DNA from: Hymenobacter fodinae
Lineage (GTDB): Bacteria; Bacteroidota; Bacteroidia; Cytophagales; Hymenobacteraceae
Reading direction: 5' to 3'
Assembly: GCF_004745825.1 (NCBI RefSeq)
Contig: NZ_SRLA01000002.1
Location: forward strand, 806,001 to 870,000
DNA length: 64,000 nucleotides
Positions 24,701-39,700 of this stretch are shown here, piece after piece. The notes below the pieces were generated by a model. It saw only the letters and a program-made list of their open reading frames with translations, was not told the origin of the DNA and did no database searches. Position 1 is the stretch's first letter, and every line of letters begins with the position of its first letter. The position numbers and the translations under genes are program-made.

Positions 24701-27700
24701 GGGCCGCGGACCGACGCTTAGCTTTAGCTGCGTGGTTCGCGGCCCGTCTTTTTTGGCGCTGCCGTGAACAAGTTTTTGGCTTTTATCTGTGACCAGAATA
24801 TAACTTCTGTCCAACTCAACAGTATAGTTATTGCGAGCCGACCTTGGCCGCTCCCGGCTCGGTGCTAGGCCAGTGGCGCTGTAGGTGCTAGTGGCCTAGC
24901 CGGCTGCGGACCCATACTTCCGGGTAAGCGGTGCCTGCCACTATCCGGATAGTTTTCATCTTCGTACCTCCAAAGGCCCGTTGTACTGGCCACTCATTGT
25001 CCAAGCTGTACCGTTTGTGAGTAAAGATATTATCATGATTGGGGCCGGGTTTGCCGGTTTGGCGGCCGCTACCTCGCTGGCCCAACAGGGGCACCGGGTT
25101 ACTATTCTGGAGAAAAACGAAGGTCCGGGTGGCCGAGCCCGTGTGTTCAAAGCCCAGGGCTTCACCTTTGATATGGGGCCCAGCTGGTACTGGATGCCCG
25201 ATATCTTTGAGCAGTACTTTGCCCGCTTTGGGAAAAAGGTGGCCGATTACTACGACCTTGTGCGCCTTGACCCCTCTTATCAGGTTATCTTTAAAGGGGC
25301 CGAAGCTGTGGATATTCCGGCCCGCATGAGTGAGTTGCGCGAACTATTTGAGCGCTACGAGCCTGGCAGCGCCGCCCGTCTCGATGAATTTCTGCGCCAG
25401 GCGGCCTACAAGTACAAAGTGGGCATTGGCAAATTTGTGCATATGCCCGGCCGCTCTTTGCTGGAGTTTGCCGACCCGCGCCTGCTGGTAGATGCCGTGC
25501 GACTCGATTTGCTCCAGAGCATGCACAAGCATGTGCGCAAATTCTTCAGCAACCCCCGCCTGCTGGAGTTGGTAGAGTTTCCCATTCTGTTTTTGGGCGC
25601 CACTTCTGAAAACACGCCCGCCCTCTACTCCCTGATGAACTACGCCGACTTAGCGCTGGGTACCTGGTACCCCATGGGCGGCATGCACAAAATTGTGGAG
25701 GGCATGGTAAAGCTGGCCCAGGAGCAGGGTGTGAAGCTTGAATACAATGTGCCCGTGCAGGAAATAGTGGTGGAGAAGGGCCGGGCTACGGGCGTGCAAA
25801 CCGCCGCTGGCTTCCGTTCTGCCGAGGTACTAGTAGCCGGTGCCGACTATCACCATGCCGAGCAGCACCTGCTGGCTCCGCAGTGGCGCCACTACGACGA
25901 GGCCTACTGGGACAAACGGACCATGGCACCTTCCTCGTTGCTGTTCTACTTAGGCGTAAACAAACGCTTGCCCAAGCTACGCCACCACAACCTATTCTTT
26001 GACGAGGACTTTGCCCTGCACGCCGAGGAAATTTACGAGCAGCCCAAGTGGCCTAGCCGACCGCTTTTCTATGTGTCGGCCCCTTCGCAGACTGACCCAT
26101 CTGTAGCGCCTGAAGGCTGCGAAAACATCTTTCTGCTCATTCCGGTGGCGCCTAACCTCCCAGACCCCGAGGAGACCCGGGAGCATTACTACAATCTGAT
26201 TATGGAGCGGCTCGAGCGCCACTGCGGTACCACTATCCGCGACGCCGTAGTGTACAAACGCAGCTACGCCCACCAAGACTTTGTGCAGGACTACAACAGC
26301 TACAAGGGCAACGCCTATGGCCTAGCCAATACGCTGCGGCAGACGGCCATTCTGAAGCCGGCGCTGAAGAGCAAAAAAGTCGAGAATCTGTATTTTACGG
26401 GTCAGCTTACGGTGCCGGGTCCTGGGGTGCCTCCATCCCTCATCTCAGGGCAGGTGGTAGCGCAGGAAATTGAGAAAGAAGTGCGATAGGAGAAAGTAAA
26501 TAGCCAACAACAGAACTGACTGCGGAGCTTTATGCCCATTGGCCTCTAGGCCTGTCGCATCCTGATTCAATACGTAACAATCAACCTTCAACCTTCCGCA
26601 GTGGACCACGTTGCCCTTTTCACGGAAACCAGCCTAGCGTGCAGCAAGCTTATCACTACCCGGTATAGTACGTCGTTTACGCTGGGCATCCGCACCCTCG
26701 ACAGTCGATTCCACCTACCCGTGTACGCGGTGTATGGCTGGGTGCGCTGGGCCGATGAAATTGTGGACACTTTCCATGCCCACGACAAGGCAGCCTTATT
26801 CGCTGACTTCCGCCGCCAGACAGATGAAGCCCTGGCCACTGGCCTAAGCCTCAACCCCGTGCTGCACGCCTTCCAGCATGTGGTGCGCCAATACAGTATC
26901 GACCGAGAGTTTATTGATGCCTTCCTGTACAGTATGGAAATGGACCTAGACGACCGGAGCTACAATCAGTCGTTGTATGAGCGGTACATCTATGGCTCGG
27001 CGGAAGTAGTAGGGCTGATGTGCCTGCGTATTTTTTGCGAGGGAGATGAGGCCCAGTTTGAGCGGCTGCGCGAGCCAGCCCGACGCCTCGGCTCGGCCTT
27101 TCAGAAGGTAAACTTTCTGCGTGATATTCGCTCTGACTACGAGGACCGCGGCCGGGTCTACTTTCCCGGGGTGCAGTATGAACGCTTCACCGATGACGTG
27201 AAACGCGAGATTGAAGCCGACATCCGCGCCGATTTTGAAGCTGGTTACGCTGGCATCGTGCAGTTGCCACGGGCGGCCCGGTTAGGTGTGTACCTGGCCT
27301 ACGTGTACTACCTAAAGCTTTTTCATAAGATAAGGCAATTGCCTGCGGCACGAATATTGGGTGAGCGGGTGCGCGTTCCGGACAACACAAAAATCTTATT
27401 GTTGCTAGGTTCGTACTTTCGATACCGCCTACGGGCTATCTAGTCACGAATACTTCTGCTCGTGAAGCACTTAATTGCCTTTTTTCTTACTCTGCTCTTC
27501 TCAACCTCCCTTTCCGTGTCAGCTGACGTATCACCATACTCCGTTTCCAATCTTCGCCGTCAATACCAACAGGCTGCTGCCAGCAAGGAAGGAGGAGAGA
27601 AATTTCATAAGCTCATGGCCGCCTATAACCAGCAGGATGCGGTGGTCCTGGCTTACAAGGCGGCGTCCGAAGCCATTCGGGCTCGTGATGCTTCTATGTT

Positions 27701-30700
27701 CAACAAGCTCACGTACGTGCAAAATGCTAGCAAGCTGTTTGACCAAGCCGTGAAGCTAGATGCTTCTAATCCTGAAATTCGGTTTCTGCGCCTTAGTGTA
27801 GAAAGCAACTTGCCATCCTTCCTGGGGCTGAGCCAGCATGTGGAGGATGACCGCCAATTTTTGGTGCAAACCCTGCTGCAACACCCCAAATCAGGCCTCG
27901 ACACGGAGACCTTCACCATTGTGCGCAGCTTCATGGTTGACCGGGGACACGTTTCCGATGAAGATGCCCAAAAGCTCACGCAGCTGTAAACAGCAGATGG
28001 CCTGTTGATTAAACATAAGAACAGAAGCTCCCAGTTTGGGGGCTTCTTTGGGTTTAGGCCCGCCGCACGTAGCCCTTCATACCACCCAATAGGGTAACCA
28101 GTAGCTTATAGGCCTAGCACTGCCCGCAGCAGTGCTAGGCCACCCCACTCACTAGTTCTGATGAAACAACTAATTATTCCGGTTTTATGCACCTTCGCCA
28201 CGGTGGCGCAGGCCCAGCAAGCAATTGTAAAAGGGAAGGTAGTAGATGAGCAAAAGCGCCCGATACCGTACGCCAACATAGGCTTGCCGGGCAACGAGCC
28301 CGGCACTGCTACCAATGAGGCCGGCGAGTTTAGCCTGCGGGTGCCTTCCTTGCCCCAAAAACTAACCGTGGTAAGCATGGGCTACACCCCCACTACCATT
28401 GAAGTAACAACCATTGCAGCTCAAACCATAGTGCTGCCCACCAGCAACGTAGCCCTGCCGGAGGTGCGCGTCCGCAACCCCGATCAGGTTGCCACTGAGT
28501 TGGTGCAGCGGGCATTTGCCCAGCTGCAGCGCCATGCTCGGGCAGAGCAATACGGTAAAGCCTTCTACCGGCAGAAGGAACGGCACAATGCCGAGTACAG
28601 CGAATTCCTGGATGCCTTTTACAATGTGCGCTTCACCAACAAAGAAGTAGTAGGGTGGGAGCTGGAACAGGCGCGTTATGGCCTAGTGCCTGATAAGTCG
28701 GGCGTAGACATGACCAACTTTTCGGCTGCTATTCGCCTGATTCCGGTGTTTGAGCCCAAGCCCAGCCGCCGCACCCTGGCAGTGCCCCTGAGCCCGCTGG
28801 CCGCCCAGCAGTTTACCTTCCATTTGCGCGAAGTACTGCAGGACAAAGACCAGGAGACGGCCGTCATCGACTATGCCCCGCGCCAAGACCTGGGCCAACC
28901 CGGCACGGAAGGCACGCTCTACATTGACATGGAAACGGCCACCTTGCGCCGGCAGGAGGCCCGCGTGCCCATCGGCGACCTGATGAGCTACCAGTTTGGG
29001 GCTGGCACCACGCTGCAGGCGCAGACCTTCAAGATGGTGTCTGATTTCTCCCCCGTAGCCGACTCGCTGAGCCGGCTACAATCGGTGCGGGCCGAGCAGA
29101 CTATTGTACTCAACTACCAGAACAAGCCCGATACCACCCAAATAGCTGGACAATTATTTTTTTACCAGTATACCGGCAAGCCCTCCGGAAAAGCGTATAA
29201 GAGCGTAGGCGTAAACTACAATGACCTGAAGCAGGTGATGAAACAGCGTTACGACTCATCGTTCTGGCTGAATCGGGAGGTGCTACGTGCCAGCCCGGTT
29301 GAGGAGCGCGTGATTCGAGACATGGAGCAACGCAAAGCATTCGGCTCGTTCTAAATTCTGAACAGGCTGGGCACTTGGTAGCCTCGTTCGTCGTTTTGAG
29401 TTGGGTAATGTATGCTGCGCCTGAGCACATTGCGCTTCACTTTCCCATCCTGAGAGAGTAGAAGGCTGCGTATATTTAGCCAATTGCAACATTCCGGTTA
29501 TTGTTGTGGTTACTCCGTTAGCTATGCCGTACCACCTGAGCGTCCGTATTGACCCCAACTCCGGCTTTTGCTTCGGCGTAATCTATGCCATTCAGATGGC
29601 CGAAGACATTCTCGACGAACAAGGCTACCTCTATTGCCTCGGCGATATCGTGCACAACGATGAGGAAGTAGAGCGCCTGGAGCAACGGGGCCTCCGTATT
29701 ATCGACTATGACCAGTTTACTGGCCTACGGGATGAGGCCGTGCTCATCAGAGCGCATGGGGAGCCACCAAGCACGTATCAAACTGCGCTGGAAAACCGCC
29801 TGACCCTGATTGATGCCTCGTGCCCCGTGGTATTGAAGCTGCAAAACCGCATCAAAACCAGCTTCGATAAGAAGGACAAGATCTTCATTTACGGCAAGCA
29901 CGGCCACGCCGAGGTGCGTGGCCTGCTAGGCCAGACCAGCGGGGAGGCCGTGGTGTTTGAGAATATTGATGAGCTGCTAGGCCACGAGCTACCAGATAAC
30001 ATCACTCTCTACAGCCAAACTACCAAAAGCACCGACTCCTTCTACCGCATCAAGAATGAGTTGGAAACCCGGGGCTTTCAGGTAAATGCCAACGACACTA
30101 TCTGCCGGCAGGTGAGCAACCGCGACAAAGACCTACGGCGGTTTGCTCAGCAGTTTGATCAGATTGTGTTTGTGTCGGGCACGAAGAGCTCCAATGGTAA
30201 AGTGCTCTATCAGGTGTGTAAAGACACCAATGCCGCCACCCACTTTATCTCGAAGGTGGATGAAATTTCGCCCGACTGGTTCCTGCCCGGGCAGTCGGTG
30301 GGGATTTGCGGGGCTACCAGCACGCCTATGTGGCTGATGGAGCAAGTGCGCGACGTGCTGTTGGCACTTTAGCCCGTGGCTGCGTCAAAGCTCTCTGTTT
30401 AGCAGTTTAGTACCAGGCCCATGATGCCCACTTCTTCCACCGCACCTCTGCCGCCCAGCTACTCTGCCCGGCGGGTGAAGCCGGCGCCCCTGGCCTACAA
30501 GGGAGTGGTGGCAGCACTCCTGATAATTGGGGCCTGGGCGGGGCTGCTCACGTTTCTGCTGGCGTACTACGAGCCCAACTGGCAAACTCCCTGGCCTTAC
30601 CTGCTGGTCTTGCTGCAAACGCATCTGTACACCGGTCTGTTTATTACGGCCCACGATGCCATGCACGGGGTAGTAAGCCCCAATAAGCGCCTGAATGATG

Positions 30701-33700
30701 CTCTAGGCCTGTTGACAGCTCTATTATTTGCCTTCAACTGGTTTCCTCGGATGCTGCCCAAGCACCACGCCCACCACCGCCACGTAGCCACCGAGGAAGA
30801 CCCCGATTTTCATGACGGCAAGCACCCGGGGTTTCTGTTCTGGTTTGTGCGTTTTGCCTGGAACTACGTAACGTGGTGGCAGGTGCTACTAATGGCCCTG
30901 ACCTACAACCTGTTGAAGCTGATATTTCCGATGGCCAATGTCATAGCCTTCTGGATGGTGCCGGCCGTGTTGGCTACGTTGCAGCTCTTTTACTTTGGCA
31001 CCTATCTGCCCCACCGCGGCGAGCATGCACCTGATAACCCGCACAAATCGGGTAGCCAGTTCCGGCACCACGTCTGGGCCTTCGTGAGCTGTTATTTCTT
31101 TGGGTATCATTATGAGCACCACGACCAGCCCTATCTGCCTTGGTGGCGCTTGTGGCGGGCTAAGCACGCGGGGTAAGTAGTAGGGAAATAGTTGGTTAAC
31201 TCCAGGCCTACGGGTAAGCGCAGTAAGCGGATGTTTGTATATTGGGCACTGGGGTAACAGCGGCGTTGACAGGCTAAAGCGGTTCCTCCGAGCTAAACCG
31301 CTGCCCCCATGCCCGCTTGTATTGGCCTTGCACAACGCCGCACGCACCCGCCCACACTGTGGAAAGTGCTGCTAGGCCTATGGTTGTGGGCGGCCGGGGC
31401 GGCTCAAGCCGAGGTCCCTGCTCATCAGGGGCAGCCCGACTACGGACGCCCCGCTCACTTGAAAGCATTACGCCAGGCCACCCAACAGATTTTGCAGGCC
31501 CGGCAGGACCTCGATACGGCGCAATGGATTCAGGCGCATGTGGTGGCTGGGAAAGCCAGCCAACAACTGAGTCGCTACGCCTCGGCGGTGTATCACTTTA
31601 GGCGGGCCCTGCAGCTTTCCCCAATAAATGCGCAGGGGCAAGCCGCTACTTTGTCTCTGCTAGGCAATGCCCTGCGAGCGGAAGGTGACACGGGAAATGC
31701 GAGAGTAGTCTACCAACGGGCGTTGTCGGCTTTTCAGCGCCAGGAAAATGCGGTAGGTAAGGGAGAGATGTATCAGCAGCTTGGCGAGTTATACGGCAGT
31801 GAAAACCAGTGGCGCCGTGCCCAGCTCTGCCACGAGCAGGCCCTGCAAGTCTGGAGAGCTGCTCATGACTCGGCCAGAATTGCTGGCTCACTTCATGATA
31901 TCGGCCGCGCCCACCACCACCAGCAGCAAAACAGCCGGGCTTTGTATTATTTGCAGCAAAGCCAGGGCATAGCTCAGCACCTCCACGATAGTTTACGAGT
32001 GGGAGAGGCACTCAGAAGCACTGGCCAGATCTACCAGGATTTTGGCAATTTTGAAACGGCAGCCGTTTTCTACACGCGTGCTCTGGCGAACTTCCCGAAA
32101 GCGGCCTCGCCGGTAATAACGGCCACTACCTGGTGGGCGCTGGGGGCTATGCATGATTCTCTAGGCCAGCATACTACTGCTCGGGCTTCCCTTCAAAGTG
32201 CGCTGGCGGCCGCGCGCCAAGCAGGCTCCAGTGTGCTGCTCCGCAACATCTATTTCTCCCTCGCCGACCTGCACCAGCGCGACCAGCGGCCCACGGCGGC
32301 CCTGCAAGCACTTCGGCGCTATGTAGGCCTGCAGGATAGTGCTCTCGCAGAGCAGCGTGAAAACCAGATTGCAGAACTACAACTTCGTTACGAATCAGAA
32401 AAGAAGGAGCGCGAAATACAGCTACTGACCAAAGACCAGCAACTGCAACAAGCCAACTTGCGGCGGCAAACATTGCTGCGTAATCTGTTGGCAGCCGGAG
32501 CAGTACTCTTACTGATGACCGTGGCCGCGTTATACCGAGCCCACAAGCAGCAGGAGCATATCAACCGGATACTCGAGCGGAAAAATGCCGCAATCAGTCA
32601 GCAGAAAGAAGTGCTGGACCGGCTGAATCAGACCAAAAACACTCTTTTTTCGGTTATCTCGCACGACCTGCGCAGCCCACTGAGTTCCCTGTACTCTTTG
32701 CTCTCGTTGTTAAGTTTAGGCACATTGCCGCCCGCCCGTCTGGCGGCTCATGCTGCCCGCCTGTCTCAAACGCTCGATAACACGTCGCGCCTACTGGATA
32801 ACCTACTTAATTGGTCGGCGTCGCAGATGCAGGGTGACGGGGGCACCAAGCCAGAACGGCTGCGCCTAGATGTGCTGATTTCGGAAGCCCTGGAGCTGAT
32901 GGCGGATGATGCCGAGCGCAAGCAGGTGCGCCTACTCAACGAGGTGCAGGAACCTTGCCCGGCCCGCGCCGATTTGAATATGACCCGCCTTATTCTGCGA
33001 AATTTGCTGGGCAATGCCTTAAAGTTCACTCCCGCGGGGGGCACTATCACCGTGTCGGCTACGAGGCTGCCTTCACTGTGGGAAATTGCCGTACAAGATA
33101 CCGGCGTAGGCATTTCACCGACCGGGCAGCGCAAAATTCAGGAGCAGAACGAAAGCTACTCTACCCCTGGCACCGACCAGGAGCGTGGGGTAGGCCTAGG
33201 CCTGCGTTTATGCAAAGAATTTCTGGAGCGAAACAGCGGTGAGCTTTCCTTCCAGAGCACGCTGGGCAAAGGCTCTACCTTCCGGTTTACGCTGCCCGCA
33301 GCAGAATCTAAAGCCCCCAGGACTGCCATGAGGGTGCTGCCGCAGGAAGATACCAATGAGGCAATTACCTCCGCTAGTGTCGCCGGATAAGTGTCCGGTT
33401 TACAATGCGTTCCGTTACTCGCTCCCGATAAGTCTGGCCTAGGGGCAGGGCGTGGCCGCCAACCTTCAGTTCCAACGCGCTAACCGTTTCAATATGGGCC
33501 GCATTGACTAAGTACGAACGGTGGGTTCGGATGAACAGGCCCGGGGGTAATTGCTCCTCTAAGTTCTTAAGGTTGACTAGCGTCACGTGCGTGCGGCCGT
33601 CGGAGGTGTTGATTTTGGTGAAGTCTTTGAGGGCTTCAATGTAGAGTACATCCCGGTAGTGCAGCCGTACAAACTGGGCATCAGTGCGAATGAAAAACGA

Positions 33701-36700
33701 GCCTAGGCCAGTCATGAAATCAGTCTGCAGCTCTTGGTCGGCGGAGTTGGCGCGCAGAATGCTAGCCACTTTGTTGACGGCTTTCAGGAACCGGTCGAGG
33801 GAAATTGGCTTCAGCAGAAAATCAATAACATCCAAGTTAAAGCCTTCCATGGCGTACTGCGGATAAGCCGTCATGAGCACCACCAGAGGAGGTTGCTGCA
33901 GGGAGCGTACCAGGTCGATGCCGCTGAGGTGGGGCATGGTTACGTCGGAGAAAAGAACCTGAACCTGGTTGGTCATCAAGTACCGATGTGCATCCAGTGG
34001 ATCGGTGAAGGCAGCCTTCACATCCAAGATATCGGTCATGGCTACATACGCCTGGAGGAGATCCAACACCAGTGGGTCATCATCAAGGAGTAGACACGTA
34101 ATTTTCATAGGAGGGGAGGAACTAAAGAGCGGAGTCAATATAAAAATATAAACACGATTTATACTATTATTTATAAGAAGATAACAATGTTCGACTGGCT
34201 ATAGGGGCTGTCGGTCTACTATTAAGCTCACTCGCTCTACTTTAAGGCATTGGTTTGTCGGCAATTAGATATCTTATCAATGCGCTTTCAGTTCGTCCTT
34301 GCTCTTGTTCTTGCGTAAGCAAGAGATGATCCTGATTCTCGAGCACTGCGTTTTCGTGCCTATGCGTACCTGCGAACCCTCTGGCTATGAACCGAACGTA
34401 TGCTTTCCCGCCCCAGGCCGGACCGCCGGTAGTATTAGGCGTAGACCTCACAATTGCCAAGCATGAGGGCTTACGCCGCTCGTTGCAGTCAGCATTTGGC
34501 GTGAGTACGCGGGCCATCAATCTGCGCATTGATCCGGGCATGGATCTGATTTTCTTGTGCGAGACAACCCTTCCCAGCTCCTTACCGTGCTTATCAGCCA
34601 TCAGGCACGCTAACGTTACGGCAGTGCGCTTGCGCGATGCCCGTTTGGTGTGGACGCCGGATTCAGAGCACCCCATTGGACGAGGTACGCCCACCCTGGG
34701 GGCGTTGGAAAGCGGGAGTTGCTTCCTGATGGCTAACAACCGTAAAGTTCTGATTGCCTCGTTTTCGCCGCGGTTAGTACACCCCACCCATGTGGAAATG
34801 GAGAAGCAGGAGCAACTGAACCTGCTAGAGTTCCTGCGCGCCGACACATTTACGCTGGAAGTTTCGGGCACTAACCGCCGCCGTCTTACTCGCCCGCTCA
34901 ACTTTAGTGTGCTGCTTTCTTTTGAAGTGCAGGTGGCACCCGGGGCTTCTGCCTAGGCCTGTGGGCTAGCAAAAAGAAAGCCCCACAGTAGCCAAGCTAC
35001 TATGGGGCTGTAAAGAGAGGAGGCGCTACTTAATGCTTGCCGTCGGTATGCACGGTGTTGGTTTTTTTGCAGCACTCAGGCAGTTTATCGTAAGCGCGGG
35101 CGTCGGCAGCTAGTTCATCGGCATCATAGCCCGTGCGCTGCACGGCGGTACGTAGGGCCGCGGGGGTGGTTTTCTCGGGGCGGTAAGTCACAGTCAGCAC
35201 CTTCGAAGGCACATCGAGGTTGGCCGCTTGCACGCCTTTCTCGTAGGCCATGCTCTTCTCTAAGCGAGCCTTACACATGTCGCACACGGCCGAAGTCTTG
35301 AACTGCACTTGCTCAGTGGCAGCGCCGCCCTTGGCTTTGGGTTTCGTGTCTTGAGCGAAAGTGCTCTGCGAAGAAACTAACAGGAGAAGTGCGGCTACGA
35401 ACGATGAAAGGAGTTTCATAACTGAAAGAAAGTGAATGGGCTAATACCCTTGAGGTTGTAAAACACGAGTGGCCTAGGCCTAGTTCGGTAATCGAAAAAC
35501 TGTGCCAGTTGCGCCAAAAGACGCTATACCTGGTTAGTCAAGCTTGAAGCGGACGCCCAAGTACGTGAGGCGGCCGTAGGTTGGTCCCCACACCATGGCA
35601 GCATCGAAAGCAGGACCAAATGGTGCGTAAGCGCCCGATATAGGGTTGGGCTGACGGTAGTTTGCCAAGTTCTCAACCCCGGCGTATAGGTCCCAACGCT
35701 TGAAGGCCCGCGTGAGCTGGGTATTGAGCAAGGCATAACGGGGCGCTTCCGCCAGCGACATATCGGGCATGCTGCCGCCATGGTGGTCCATGCTACCTGG
35801 CGAAGGAGCCAAGGGGCGTTTACCAAAACCCTGCACCGTGAAGTCGGCCCGCCATTTATCGAAGGCAGTAGCGTAGGCCACGTTTAGGAACAGGCGGTTC
35901 TTGGGCGTAAGCGGTTTGGGTAGCAACTCACCGTTATAAGTGGTGCGCACATCGAGGTACTTATACGCAGCTTTAGCCTGCAGACCTTTCACGGGCTCTA
36001 CTTGTATTTCCGCCTGGAAGCTGCGGGAGAACGAACGTCCGCCGGCCTCCAGGTTGCCAATAATGAGACGGTCAGCCAGCGTATAAGGGTCGGCCACCAC
36101 CTGGTTCTGAAACTCAGTGTGGTAATAGTCGGCAATGAAGGTGGCCGGGCGTCCGAAGGCGTTGAAATACTGCGTGAAGCTGCCGCCCAGGTTCCAGGCC
36201 TTTTCGGGGCGCAGGTTGGGTGCTACAACAAACTCCCTCGAGCTAACCAGCATGCCGCTGTTTTCGGCAATAGGGTTGGCCGTGCGGAAGCCCCGGCCGG
36301 CGGCCACGCGCAGCACGGTGTTTTTGGTGGCATCATACTTCACGTTCAGGCGCGGCGTCAGGTACCAGCCGTACAGGTTATGGCGGTCGAGGCGTAGGCC
36401 AGTTACTACCGTGAGGTTGCGGGCATTCTGGTAGGTGTACTCGGCGAAAGCACCCGGCACCCGCTCCAGGCGGTTCCGGTGCTCCCGGGCGTAGCGCTGT
36501 TCGGCCGTTTCATTCGGATACAGCAAGCCCGAGCGGTAGACTTCCCGGTAATCATCGTGCAAGTAGCTCAGGCCGGTACGGTAGGTGTGCGCTGTGGTAC
36601 CGATTACACTTTGGAAAAGCAGCGTCGCTAGGCCTGTCTGCTGGTTGCCATCGTACGTGCGCCGCCCGTACGTGGAGTTAAAATCATGACTGGTGCCGGT

Positions 36701-39700
36701 CAGCAGCAGGCCTAGGCTTTGATAAGGGCGGCCCGGCCAGGTGTAGCTGGTTTTAGCGTAGCCGTTGTAGCGGTCGGTGGTTTGGGTGGTGCCGTAGTAG
36801 CTGCCGGGGTTTTCTTCGCGGAAGGCTACTTGCCCGCCCTGGCGCGTTTCGCGCAGGGCACCTAGGCCTATCTCCGTCACTAAGCCCTTGCCCGACTTGT
36901 ACTTCCACTTATTGAACACGTTGTACTGCGTGGCCAAGGGCAGGTCGAGGAAGCCGTCCTTGTTCCGGTCTACGCGGGCGCCTAGGTGGTCGGTGTGCAG
37001 GAGCAAGGCCGTGCTCACCTTTTTGCTGATGGGCGTGGCCAGGTTCAGGTTAAGGTCGAATTTGCCGAGGTCGTTGCCGTAAGCATTGAACAGCAGCCGC
37101 TCTGCCGTGTCGGGCTCTTTCAGCCGGATGTTTACCTGCCCCGAAATGCTCTCGTAGCCATTCACCACCGAGCCCATGCCCTTGATGATGTCGATGCCCT
37201 CAATCCAGGGGCCTGCCAGGTAGCCCAGGCGGTAGGGCGTAGCCAGCCCGCGTAGCGCCGGCAGGTTGTCAATGGTCAGCAGAGAGTAGGCCCCATCTAG
37301 GCCCAGGAGCTGAATCTGCTTGGCGCCGGATACGGCATCGGTGGTTGAAACCTCCACGGAGGCGTTGGTTTCGAAGCTTTCGGCCAGGTTGCAGCACGCC
37401 GACTTGGTCAGGTCGCGGCTAGTAATAACCTGGGTGTTGGTAGGCGTGATACCGGAGTAGGAGAGGGCGCGGCCTTCCACGGTTACCTCGCCTAGCTCCG
37501 CCGTCCGGCGCAAGGGCAGGCGCAGGTAGCTGTTGCCACTCACTTGCACGGTGTCGGGGGTGTAGCCCAGAAAGCTGATGATAAGCTGGGTGGTAGGGCG
37601 AGCGGGGCGCACCAAGGAAAAAGCGCCCTTGTCGTCGGTAGTAGTGGCTTCAGTGGTAGCGTCCAGCCAGCGCACTACTGCACCCGGAATAGGCGCATTG
37701 GAAGCTGCATCGAGCACCTGTCCGCGGACGGGAGCCACGGAAGGGTCAAGGGTTTGGGCTGACGCAGCAGCAGCGTACAGCAGGAAGCTGGCCAGTGCCA
37801 GCTGCCGGAGCCCGGAAAAAGGATACATATCGTCGGGAGTTAAGCCATACTTTCCAAAGAAAGGAGCCAACTGCTAAGGCCAGCCGACTCCAGGCCGCTC
37901 AAGCACTGAGCAGCCAATGGAAAGGTGGCCTAGACGATAAGCGTGCAGACGAACGTAAGGAGGGTGCGCCCTGCGCGGAGTGGGGGCGAAGCATCACCCG
38001 CGTGCCAGCGGGCCGCGCCCTTCAGCAGGGGGGCAGCCGGTGCGCTAGGCCACTCGGAAGAAGATAGCCACACCGGGAGTACCGCCGGTACCAGGGATTT
38101 AACCCAGGTCAGCTCCGGCGAAGGAGAATCCAGCTTATGGAAATGAGCGCCAAACTCACAGCAGCTGCTCTTTACCTGTGCTTTAGGCGTGGCGTGCGAG
38201 CCGCCTTGCTCAGCAGCCGGAGGGGGACAGCCGTGGTGAGCGGGCGTGAAAATTACGGCCGCCGTATGCGTGCCACTCACTCGGCAGGTGTGTTGCTGCA
38301 CCGTCAGGCCCACCGAAGCGGTGAGCACGAGCAGGGCCAGCCAAGCGCTGAAGAGCCGATGAGTGAGTGGGTGTTTCATTTCGACCCAAAGATACAACGA
38401 AAGCCCCACAAAGGTGCGTGCAGGATGTGGTCTAGGAGGTGCGAGATTCCTGCCCGTACCGTTGAGCTACGAGTCGGGCCATAGTTGCGGAGCATCTAGG
38501 CCAGTGGGTCAGTAATAGGATGTTATGCTAGGCGGGTTTTGCAGAGAAACAGATGCAAAGCTGCTGGGCTGAGTGAAGACTGACATTCTGTCAAACCTTG
38601 TGCTTACTTCTACTACTCCTTACCACGGAAGAGTAACAGAAGAAGGAAAAACCGCATCTAGTTGCTGGAAATGGCGTATTAGAGCGGTGGTAGAAAATGG
38701 TAAATCGTGGTTGCCTTTTCTAGGGCATTGCGTACTTTTGCTATATCCCGTTCCCACGCCTATTGCGCAGCCATGAACCTTCTCTCCGGCGAATATGAGT
38801 GCAAGCTCGACCCGAAAGGGCGGCTGGTACTACCCGCCAAAGTGAAGGCGAATCTGCCCGAGGCTTCGGGGAACCAGCTGGTGTTGGTGCGGGGCTTTGA
38901 ACCCTGCCTCGTGTTGTACCCCCGCGCCGCCTGGCGCGTGATCCATGAGAAAGTGATGGCCCTCGACGAATTCAACGAGGAGTACCGGCAGTTTCAGCGC
39001 AACTTCTTCCGGGGCATGACGGAAGTGGAGCTCGACAACATTGGGCGGTTTATGCTGCCCCGGACCATGCTGCGTTACTCGGGTATTGAAAAGGAGGCCA
39101 TCATCGTTGGCTTAGGTAACCGGTGCGAAATCTGGGACCCTGAGCGTTACGATGAGTTCCTGATTAAAGACCAACAGAGCTTCTCCAAGCTCGCCCAGAA
39201 ATTTCTTACCACTGAACCTGGCCCCGGCGGCCCCCTGGCCGCATGAGCGTGAACAACTACCACAACGATACCGCCTACCACCGCCCCGTGATGCTGCGCG
39301 AGTGCCTCGAAGCCCTCGACCTGCAGCCCGGCGGCCGCTACGTGGACGTAACCTTCGGCGGGGGCGGCCACTCCGCTCGCATCCTGGAGCACCTGACCAC
39401 CGGCCACCTCTACAGCTTCGACCAGGATGCTGATGCGGAGCGTGAAGCCGGGAACCTGGCCCGTCCGCAGTTCACCTTTATCCGCAGCAATTTCCGCGAC
39501 CTGCACGCCGAGCTTCAGCGCCACGATGCCCTACCCGTAGACGGCCTGCTGGCCGACCTAGGCGTATCGTCGCACCAGTTTGATACACCGGAGCGCGGCT
39601 TCAGCACCCGTTTCGACGGGCCGCTGGATATGCGTATGAACGCGGAGTACGGCACCACCGCCGCCGATATTATTGCCGACTATTCGGAAGCTGAGCTGCA